NCBI GenBank assembly: GCA_021820165.1
Contig: JAKADW010000141.1
Location: forward strand, 1 to 6,040
Length of the DNA stretch: 6,040 nt
From: Bacillota bacterium
GTDB lineage: Bacteria; Bacillota_E; Sulfobacillia; Sulfobacillales; Sulfobacillaceae
Direction: 5' to 3'
Of this stretch, positions 1-4,707 are shown in pieces (positions within the stretch are counted from its first letter, which is position 1; each line of letters opens with the position of its first letter). Under the pieces are notes generated by a model. That model saw only the letters and a program-made list of their open reading frames with translations. It searched no databases and was not told where the DNA came from. Both the position numbers and the translations under genes were made by a program.

Positions 1-835
1 CCGCTAAAACCGGAACGCCCGCCCGCATGCCCCATCGACGCAATTCGCGGGCGATCCAGCCAATTTCGAGTTCGCGGTTGCGACTCACACGGTCAGCCCA
101 CGGATGGTCATCGGGGACAGCGGGAAGCTCTTGCAAGTAGTCAATCACCACCGCCAGGAGGCCGTCTGGACCGGCGGCCAGCCGGTCAGCGAGTTCCAGC
201 AATCCCACCCCGGTCGCATCCTCATCCATGATGATCAACCGCTCGCTCACTCCCGCGAAGGTCTGCCGGGCCTGTTCAAGCTCTGGGACCCGCGCTCCGT
301 GGCGACTCGGAGCCTGCCGGATTTCGTTCACCACGTCCCACATGGTCATTTTGGCGGCTTGGGCCAAGAGCTTCGCCCACAGCTTAGGCCGGGGTGTTTC
401 AGCGGACCAAAAGAGAATTTTGCCTGGCAGATGCGGGTCCAAGAGCCACTCGGCCACTTGGGCTATCAGGAATGTCGTCTTCCCCGCACTGGTGGGTGCC
501 GCAATAATGCTCAGCCCCGGCTGATACGCGATGTGCGGCTGCACCCCTTGGAGCGCCGCCAACGCCGGAATGCCGCGCGGTATCCGCGCAATATCCTGCC
601 AAATTTCCGTCATGGATTGCCCCGCTGCGAACAGCTTGGGTGTATTCGTCCGTCTGCTATCCGTTTGCGATGGCGGTGCCGGGACGCCGTCTGCTGACGC
701 GCGCGCCGTGCCCCGTGACTGAGCTTCGTCGACGAGGTTAACCACGTTACCCCGCGATCGCGAGGGATTCATGGCGTCGCGGGCTGGTGCCCCCGCGTGG
801 GCATGGTTGTCATGATGCGTGTCGTCTGTGGTCAT
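1..835 (-). CDS. DnaB-like (RecA-fold) replicative helicase, 3' end cut by window
   Basis: The minus strand is open for 278 codons from ATG at 835 to the window edge, with no stop, so the C-terminus is missing. The start is set by AGGAGG at 843-848, 7 nt upstream. Residues 1-100 are polar and low in complexity (His-rich at 7-13) and do not look like the DnaB N-terminal helical domain. The RecA-like core follows: Walker A APTSAGKT (113-120), a strand plus glutamate FWSAET (142-147, E146 matching the catalytic Glu position of DnaB-type ATPases), Walker B with VVIDYLQEL (229-237), and SRNRELEIGWIARELRRW (251-268), which resembles the helix before the DnaB 'PVIaLSQL' motif; PVLA sits at the edge. 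By family it would be a hexameric ATP-driven DNA helicase or a related loader ATPase. The short unusual N-terminus suggests a phage, plasmid or integrated-element version rather than the housekeeping dnaB. The ATPase fold is sure, the exact role inferred. Confidence 0.85.
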   Translation of the reverse strand, partial: MTTDDTHHDNHAHAGAPARDAMNPSRSRGNVVNLVDEAQSRGTARASADGVPAPPSQTDSRRTNTPKLFAAGQSMTEIWQDIARIPRGIPALAALQGVQPHIAYQPGLSIIAAPTSAGKTTFLIAQVAEWLLDPHLPGKILFWSAETPRPKLWAKLLAQAAKMTMWDVVNEIRQAPSRHGARVPELEQARQTFAGVSERLIIMDEDATGVGLLELADRLAAGPDGLLAVVIDYLQELPAVPDDHPWADRVSRNRELEIGWIARELRRWGMRAGVPVLA

Positions 836-842
836 GAAGATA

Positions 843-848
843 CCTCCT
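843..848 (-). promoter_or_regulatory. Ribosome binding site of the helicase gene
   Basis: A perfect AGGAGG (minus strand) lies 7 nt before the ATG at 835. It decides the start over the in-frame ATG codons at residues 22 and 75, which lack such a site. Confidence 0.85.
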
Positions 849-1033
849 GGTCATCGCGAGAGTTTGTCGGCCTTGCGATTGGGAGCCGATCATCCTTTGG
901 GACTCTTGTCTACCGCGTTGCCGAAATCGGGGGCCGTCCCCGGCGTTGACGCATGGGGACATAAGCCCTTGGGTGTCGGGGCCCAAAAATCTTGAACGGT
1001 AGACCAAACCGGGGCCGCCTGACCCAAGAGACG

Positions 1034-1049
1034 GAAACGATCACGTTTC
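1034..1049. repeat. Short palindrome GAAACG-ATCA-CGTTTC
   Basis: Two perfect 6-bp inverted arms flank a 4-bp spacer. The right arm runs straight into the first CTGCGGCCC repeat. The size and symmetry would suit an operator for a dimeric regulator, but no regulator gene is visible nearby, and such short palindromes also arise by chance. Confidence 0.4.
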
Positions 1050-1074
1050 TGCGGCCCGTCTCTGCGGCCCGCCG
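1044..1074. repeat. Paired direct repeat, copy A
   Basis: CTGCGGCCC occurs at 1049-1057 and again at 1062-1070, 13 bp start to start, preceded by GTTT and followed by GCCGGTC. It is the most diverged of three copies: the GAATTTCC lead-in shared by the other two is reduced to GTTTC. A run of five T lies downstream at 1097-1101. Confidence 0.75.
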
Positions 1075-1196
1075 GTCTGAACGCGGGGTGGCCAAGTTTT
1101 TCGTGAGGTCGCTTTCCGGAAGGTTGCGAAGCGTGCGGGGATGGCGTGGAGCGTTCAGGGATTTTGTGAAGGGGCGCGAAGTGCATGGGGCATCGT

Positions 1197-1233
1197 GCAG
1201 AATTTCCTGCGGCCCATCCCTGCGGCCCGTCGG
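1197..1233. repeat. Paired direct repeat, copy B
   Basis: The core CTGCGGCCC occurs at 1207-1215 and 1220-1228, 13 bp apart. The lead-in GCAGAATTTC matches copy C at all but one base. The copy ends in CCGTCGG, which flows into the stem of the terminator at 1231. Confidence 0.8.
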
Positions 1234-1262
1234 TCGGCGCTTGGGCGTCGGCCGATTTTTTC
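1231..1262 (+). terminator. Intrinsic terminator facing right, no known gene in front
   Basis: The arms CGGTCGGCGC (1231-1240) and GCGTCGGCCG (1245-1254) pair over 10 bp, including two G-U pairs, around a TTGG loop. ATTTTTTC follows at once (T run 1256-1261). On the minus strand the hairpin is preceded by A residues instead of followed by T, so it acts on plus-strand transcripts. It overlaps the end of repeat copy B. No plus-strand gene is recognised upstream, so it may end a small RNA or stop readthrough towards the convergent tRNA operon. Confidence 0.75.
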
Positions 1263-1324
1263 TTTGCGATAGGAGGTCTGGGTCCGGGTCATTCGGGGTG
1301 TCACGGTACGTCCTGCGGAGTACT

Positions 1325-1360
1325 GCGGAATTTCCTGCGGCCCGTTCTGCGGCCCGTGGG
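1325..1360. repeat. Paired direct repeat, copy C
   Basis: CTGCGGCCC occurs at 1335-1343 and 1347-1355, 12 bp apart, with the lead-in GCGGAATTTC. Two further partial units CTGCGG lie just upstream at 1313-1318 and 1323-1328, so four CTGCGG words follow each other at steps of 10, 12 and 12 bp. Confidence 0.8.
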
Positions 1361-1387
1361 CGATTTTGGGGGACGTAAAGGAGCATT

Positions 1388-1421
1388 AAAAAACCCGCAA
1401 TCGCTTGCGCGGTGCGGGTTT
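1388..1421 (-). terminator. Terminator of the tRNA operon
   Basis: On the minus strand AAACCCGCA pairs with TGCGGGTTT (9 bp) around a loop that can itself form a small CGC/GCG pair, followed by a T run (A run at 1388-1393 on plus). It lies 4 nt beyond the CCA end of tRNA-Lys, so it should end the fMet-Met-Lys transcript. Confidence 0.9.
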
Positions 1422-1425
1422 CAAA

Positions 1426-1501
<76 letters not shown>

Positions 1502-1520
1502 GTATAAAATTGCGTTGAAT

Positions 1521-1597
1521 TGGTAGCGGCGGGTGGACTCGAACCACCGACATCACGGGTATGAACCGTGTGCTCTAACCAACTGAGCTACGCCGCC
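1521..1597 (-). tRNA. tRNA-Met, elongator (anticodon CAT)
   Basis: This is a 77-nt cloverleaf with encoded CCA (1521-1523). The acceptor GGCGGCG pairs with CGCCGCT (one G-U at the end). The anticodon stem CACGG/CCGTG encloses loop TTCATAC with anticodon CAT, and the T arm is GGTGG-TTCGAGT-CCACC. The fully paired acceptor end and close likeness to the Bacillus elongator tRNA-Met (same TTCATAC loop and CGCCGCTACCA end) argue against an initiator or a tRNA-Ile with lysidine. Confidence 0.95.
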
Positions 1598-1599
1598 AT

Positions 1600-1676
<77 letters not shown>

Positions 1677-1704
1677 ATGTTCTGCCTCATCAGGAACACT
1701 AGAT

Positions 1705-1733
1705 ATCATATCGGCTGGCTCAATGAGTGTCAA
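1705..1733 (-). promoter_or_regulatory. Sigma-A promoter of the tRNA operon
   Basis: Reading the minus strand, a perfect -35 TTGACA (1728-1733) is separated by exactly 17 bp from -10 TATGAT (1705-1710). Transcription would start near 1698, about 20 nt before tRNA-fMet. The near-consensus boxes fit a highly expressed stable-RNA operon. Confidence 0.92.
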
Positions 1734-1828
1734 GGACAAAAATTATCCAAGGAGTCACCATTCCCTGCTCCTATGATACACTAAAACCAGAGTACTGATA
1801 CCCGGCATTTTGCAGGGAGGGCGAGACG

Positions 1829-2059
1829 ATGGAAAGAAAGGCACGATTGGCTGGCTTTGAATTTGCTGTCGATAAGACGGATCGCGGATACCATTTGCGC
1901 ATTGAAACCACTCCCGAACATGAGGCGCAGCGAGAACAAGTTTTCGCGCTCTTCGACCAGTTTCGGGCGGAAGCGAGACGGGCCGGTATCACAAGTCCGG
2001 AACTCATGGCGCACTGGGTAAGAAATCAGGTCAAACGCTGGAGTCCACCGCGAAAATAG
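1829..2059 (+). CDS. Small protein of unknown function (76 aa)
   Basis: I do not recognise this family. The ATG at 1829 follows GGGAGG (1815-1820) at 8 nt, a convincing ribosome binding site, which supports a real gene. The protein is soluble-looking and highly charged. Residues 1-30 (LAGFEFAVDKTDRGYHLRIETT) could form short beta strands. Residues 31-72 look helical and amphipathic (EHEAQREQVFALFDQFRAEA, then ELMAHWVRNQVKRW). There is no signal peptide, membrane segment or cysteine. It diverges from the tRNA operon across about 150 bp. A TATGAT at 1772-1777 could be a -10 box, but I see no good -35 at the right distance. It lies 85 bp before the Spo0E-like gene, which has its own promoter. 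A function cannot be assigned. Confidence 0.75.
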   Translation: MERKARLAGFEFAVDKTDRGYHLRIETTPEHEAQREQVFALFDQFRAEARRAGITSPELMAHWVRNQVKRWSPPRK

Positions 2060-2084
2060 TCGAACGATCCTTTTTTGGAAAATA

Positions 2085-2113
2085 TTGTTGGGAAAACCCT
2101 GTTGCGCTACAAT
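2085..2113 (+). promoter_or_regulatory. Sigma-A-type promoter before the Spo0E-like gene
   Basis: A -35 TTGTTG (2085-2090) is followed after exactly 17 bp by -10 TACAAT (2108-2113). Transcription would start near 2120, giving a leader of about 25 nt before ATG 2145. The -35 box differs from consensus at two of six positions. There is no resemblance to the flagellar sigma-D consensus, so expression would be under the vegetative sigma factor. Confidence 0.75.
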
Positions 2114-2144
2114 AGCTCTACTTCGAAAACGGGGGACAAGCACT

Positions 2145-2348
2145 ATGAGACCAATCCGCAGCACATCCGACTATCGCCAGAGCATCGATGAGATTAGACA
2201 GTTAAAACACCGTATGTGGATGCTGGCCTCGCAACGTGGGAACTTGGACCCTGAGGTTATCCGCATCAGTCAAGAAATCGACGAACACATTGTGTCGGTC
2301 CAACACTATTGGAAGGAACAGAATCAGGGCGAATCGCTGATCGGATGA
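2145..2348 (+). CDS. Spo0E-like aspartyl-phosphate phosphatase (67 aa)
   Basis: Small Spo0E-family proteins are helical hairpins that dephosphorylate response regulators such as Spo0A~P and so delay sporulation. The family pattern is visible: helix 1 with EIRQLKHRMWMLAS (16-29), turn GNLDPEV (32-38), then helix 2 with the signature ISQEIDEHIV (41-50), in which S42 and D46 match the conserved SxxxD motif. The length is typical. ATG 2145 is preferred because the GGGGGA at 2131-2136 lies 8 nt upstream; a TTG at 2085 would fall inside the promoter. It stands 80 bp before the DUF327-flgN-flgK-flgL run, a spot where Bacillus carries flgM, but it shows no FlgM C-terminal pattern. Whether its target is Spo0A or a motility regulator cannot be told from sequence. 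Confidence 0.85.
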   Translation: MRPIRSTSDYRQSIDEIRQLKHRMWMLASQRGNLDPEVIRISQEIDEHIVSVQHYWKEQNQGESLIG

Positions 2349-2379
2349 CAAAAACTGGACAATTCGCGGTAAATGTTCG

Positions 2380-2430
2380 ATGAGACGCACGGCCAAGCCT
2401 TAGAATAAGGGGCAAGGTGGTGCGTCTCAT
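2380..2430 (+). promoter_or_regulatory. Long inverted repeat covering the start of the DUF327 gene
   Basis: ATGAGACGCAC (2380-2390) and GTGCGTCTCAT (2420-2430) are perfectly complementary over 11 bp. Between them lie nested stems GCC/GGC (2392-2394 with 2411-2413) and CCTTA/TAAGG (2398-2402 with 2406-2410, loop GAA). As RNA this makes one long hairpin whose right arm contains the first two bases of ATG 2429 and most of the spacer, while the Shine-Dalgarno AAGGTGG (2414-2420) lies mostly in an internal loop. There is no T run, so it is not a terminator. It may control translation, or be a DNA operator; TAGAAT at 2401-2406 resembles a -10 box, but no fitting -35 was found. Confidence 0.75.
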
Positions 2431-2845
2431 GTCGATTAAACTCAACTTGGTCTCCGAATCTTCGGGCGCCGCTTCCATGATCTCGCGGCCGGCGCCGACG
2501 TCTTCCGAACAACCTGCCCCGCTGCGCCTCTTACCCTCAGAAGAAGCGCTCTGGCAACAGTTGTCTCAGTCCGAAGGGGCCGTGCTAAATAACCCCACGG
2601 ACCCCCATCTAAGCCAATACTTAGACACCGTACGCGATTTGCTCAACCAGGCGTTGGCGCGGCACCAGGCTCAGTCTCGAACATACTGGTCCCCCAAGGG
2701 GCGGTTTCGTCAAATGGTGCACATTGTGGAGATTAACCGTGCCTTGGACGACCTTTTAGAGGACATCCGGCTCCGCCACCCGGCCACTCAAGTGGCCCGG
2801 CGGCTCGATGCCATTCGAGGACTATTGCTCGACTTATGGATGTGA
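2429..2845 (+). CDS. YaaR-family (DUF327) protein in the flagellar operon
   Basis: The C-terminal half is recognisably YaaR/DUF327: YLDTVRDLLNQAL (residues 64-76), then SPKGRFRQMVHIVEINRALDD (about 88-108), ending in the family signature IRGLLLDLWM (129-138; commonly IRGLLLDLYL). The length of 138 aa fits. Residues 1-45 are Ser/Pro/Ala-rich and probably disordered. The family is helical and cytoplasmic, of unknown biochemical function, and members occur in flagellar gene clusters. Here it lies 7 bp before the flgN-like gene, suggesting a role in flagellar export or assembly (inference). ATG 2429 is preferred, with AAGGTGG 8 nt upstream; in-frame GTG codons at 2417 and 2420 would add a few residues. 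The ribosome binding site and start fall within a long inverted repeat, so translation may be controlled. Confidence 0.85.
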   Translation: MSIKLNLVSESSGAASMISRPAPTSSEQPAPLRLLPSEEALWQQLSQSEGAVLNNPTDPHLSQYLDTVRDLLNQALARHQAQSRTYWSPKGRFRQMVHIVEINRALDDLLEDIRLRHPATQVARRLDAIRGLLLDLWM

Positions 2846-2852
2846 GGCACTC

Positions 2853-3197
2853 ATGATGAATGATGACACGTTTAATCGGGTACTAAGCCATTTGGAAACT
2901 TTAGAGGCCATTACCGAGCAAAAAATTCAGGCGGTAATTGGCCGAAAGTCCCAGCGCCTGGTCGAATTGTTGCAAGAACAAATTGACCCGATGTACCGGG
3001 TCAACGTTGAGACGTTGGAAATTGCGGCCATGACAGAGCCCCAACGTGCCGAATTAGCCGGACACATCACCCGCTGGGCCCACCGTGAGCAATATTTGGC
3101 CGAACTGTTGGAAGAGCACCTGGGCTATGTGGAGTATTTGAAGGCACTATTGGGAATTGCCCCCGACCAACGCACCGGCTTGGATATCGGTGTGTAA
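2853..3197 (+). CDS. flgN: FlgN-like flagellar export chaperone
   Basis: FlgN is a small cytoplasmic helical chaperone that holds the hook-filament junction proteins FlgK and FlgL unfolded and hands them to the flagellar type III export apparatus. This 114-aa protein is almost wholly helical with heptad-like Leu spacing (LSHLETLEAITEQKIQAV at 12-29; LVELLQEQI at 36-44; YLAELLEEHLGYVEYLKALL at about 84-103), the usual size and shape of the family. Primary-sequence identity in this family is low, so the call rests partly on position: it ends 20 bp before flgK, with flgL next. ATG 2853 or ATG 2856 may start it; GAGG at 2844-2847 is 5 or 8 nt away and overlaps the DUF327 stop codon, which suggests translational coupling. 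Confidence 0.8.
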   Translation: MMNDDTFNRVLSHLETLEAITEQKIQAVIGRKSQRLVELLQEQIDPMYRVNVETLEIAAMTEPQRAELAGHITRWAHREQYLAELLEEHLGYVEYLKALLGIAPDQRTGLDIGV

Positions 3198-3217
3198 CGT
3201 GACAAGGAGGTCACACG

Positions 3218-4693
3218 ATGGGATTTGAGGTATTGGGCATCGCCTCGCAGGCGATTGCCGCACAACAATTAGCACTGGACGTCACCGGGAACAATATGGC
3301 CAATGCCACCACGCCCGGGTATCATGCGGAATCCGTCAACCTCACGGAAAATGCCCCGGCCCCGGACGCGGTAATGCCCACCACGCTCATTGGCAACGGC
3401 GTCACCGCGACAGCCGTCACGCGTGCCACCAATACTTTTTTGTCATCCAGCGTACGGAATCAAACCAGCGCGAACAGCTATGCCACGGCACTCAGCCAGG
3501 GGCTCAATCAGGTGCAGAATATCTTTCAGGAACCCCAGAGTGGCGGACTAGCCGAGATGATGAATCAGTTCAACCAAAGCTGGCTCACGCTCTCGGAAAA
3601 CCCCGAAAGTCTGTCGGCTCGAGAAAGCGTGATTCAAGACGGAAAAACGCTGGCCTCTACGTTAAACAGCATGGCTAATACGCTGACCACCGAGGAGGCC
3701 AGCGTCAACCAAAACATTGTGAGCCAGGTGCAAAAGGTTAATCAACTAGCCGGGCAAATCGCTCAGTTGAACGGCCAGATTGCCACCGTGAGTACCTCCG
3801 GTCAACAGCCCAACGCCCTCTTGGACCAACGGGGCGCGCTCCTGACCAAGCTCAGTAAACTGGTGCATATTAGCTACACCAATGGTCCGGCGGGTTCTTT
3901 GGATGTCTACATTGGATCTCACCCGCTGGTCACGGGGGAGAAGACCTATCAAGTCGATAGCAAAAGTCCTACGACGAGCGCCTCGAGTCCTCCGAGCACC
4001 ATTGGCGGCACGCCCGTCACGGTCCCGACCTGGGCCGACAACCAGGCCCCGGTGCAAATCAAGTCGGGTTCGCTGGGAGCTAATATTGCACTCTTATATC
4101 AACTGCCCATTAACGGAAGCCAGTGGGGGACCCCGGCTCCCGGCTACCTCACCAGCTACGGTCAGAAATTGAACAATTTAGCGAAGACCTTGGCCACAAC
4201 CGTCAACACTGCCCAGGGCCGCGGATTTGACCTCAACAATAACGCCGGAGCCCCCTTTTTCACGGGGGGCACTAGCTCCACCGCGACTCAAATAACAGCC
4301 GGAAATATTCAGGTGGCCCAAGGCCTCTCGGCAAGCCAACTGGCCGCAGCCTCCACTTCTGGTAGCCCGGGCGATGGTAGCAACGCCGATGCGCTGTATA
4401 ATGCCCTATCAAACCAAAAGATGACTATTGGAAGTTCCCAGACCACCCTATCGGGCTACTATCAATCCCTCGTGGGTCAGGTGGGTCTGGATGGCCAAAA
4501 TGCCTCCAATTTGTCAACCGACAGCAAGAATACCCTCACCTCGCTCCAAAATGATTTGTCCTCGGTGACCGGCGTGGATCTCAATCAGCAGTCGGTTAGC
4601 ATGATTCAAGAACAGCAAAGTTACGTCGCCGCCGCCAAGCTTATCACCACCCAGCAGACCATGATCCAAAGTCTGCTCTCAGCTGTCGGTTAG
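3218..4693 (+). CDS. flgK: Flagellar hook-associated protein 1 (FlgK)
   Basis: FlgK is the first of two junction proteins between hook and filament and is exported through the flagellar type III system. The N-terminal D0/D1 signature is clear: AIAAQQLALDVTGNNMANAT (residues 12-31) followed by TPGY (32-35), and the family's conserved stretch around EMMNQFNQSWLTLSENPESL with AR just after (about 113-134). The C-terminus carries DLNQQSVSMIQEQQSYVAAA (454-473) and then KLITTQQTMIQSLLSAVG, the matching D0 helix. At 491 aa it is close to Bacillus FlgK. The variable middle is rich in Ser, Thr, Gly and Asn; the protein has no cysteine. The start is fixed by AGGAGG (3205-3210) 7 nt before ATG. The gene lies 20 bp after flgN and 14 bp before flgL, so one transcript is likely. 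Confidence 0.97.
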   Translation: MGFEVLGIASQAIAAQQLALDVTGNNMANATTPGYHAESVNLTENAPAPDAVMPTTLIGNGVTATAVTRATNTFLSSSVRNQTSANSYATALSQGLNQVQNIFQEPQSGGLAEMMNQFNQSWLTLSENPESLSARESVIQDGKTLASTLNSMANTLTTEEASVNQNIVSQVQKVNQLAGQIAQLNGQIATVSTSGQQPNALLDQRGALLTKLSKLVHISYTNGPAGSLDVYIGSHPLVTGEKTYQVDSKSPTTSASSPPSTIGGTPVTVPTWADNQAPVQIKSGSLGANIALLYQLPINGSQWGTPAPGYLTSYGQKLNNLAKTLATTVNTAQGRGFDLNNNAGAPFFTGGTSSTATQITAGNIQVAQGLSASQLAAASTSGSPGDGSNADALYNALSNQKMTIGSSQTTLSGYYQSLVGQVGLDGQNASNLSTDSKNTLTSLQNDLSSVTGVDLNQQSVSMIQEQQSYVAAAKLITTQQTMIQSLLSAVG

Positions 4694-4707
4694 AGAGGAG
4701 GATTACC

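Larger units (their letters stand above)
836..1387. other. About 550 bp GC-rich intergenic region without a convincing gene
   Basis: This stretch separates the helicase start from the terminator of the tRNA operon. Open frames exist on both strands, but none has a good ribosome binding site with a recognisable protein; the longest on the minus strand (910-1455) begins inside tRNA-Lys. They are rich in Arg, Pro and Gly, as expected of chance frames in GC-rich DNA. What can be seen is three paired direct repeats (1044-1074, 1197-1233, 1325-1360), a short palindrome (1034-1049) and a rightward intrinsic terminator (1231-1261). I found no confident promoter for the helicase gene. Taken together it looks like a regulatory or replication-associated region, which is an inference. 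Confidence 0.6.

Noticed and set aside
104..697. Open frame of 197 codons on the plus strand
   Set aside because: It lies opposite the helicase gene, whose Walker motifs and ribosome binding site are clear; the plus-strand product has no recognisable domain.
1044..1360. Repeats considered as a CRISPR array
   Set aside because: The units are short, come in pairs, differ between copies and have uneven spacing (158 and 128 bp), with no cas genes in view.
992..1378. Plus-strand open frames in the repeat region
   Set aside because: No convincing ribosome binding site, no known domain, and the frames run through the repeats and the terminator.
1521..1597. Second CAT tRNA as tRNA-Ile(lysidine)
   Set aside because: Loop, stems and acceptor end match the elongator tRNA-Met of Bacillota closely.
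2071..2076. Run of six T after the 76-aa gene as a terminator
   Set aside because: Only a 3-bp TCG/CGA stem can be drawn before it, too weak to call.
2145..2348. Gene before the flagellar run considered as flgM
   Set aside because: Position alone suggested it; the sequence has the Spo0E SxxxD signature and lacks the FlgM C-terminal pattern.
2370..2396. TAAA at 2370 as a sigma-D promoter
   Set aside because: No GCCGATAT-like box occurs at the required distance.
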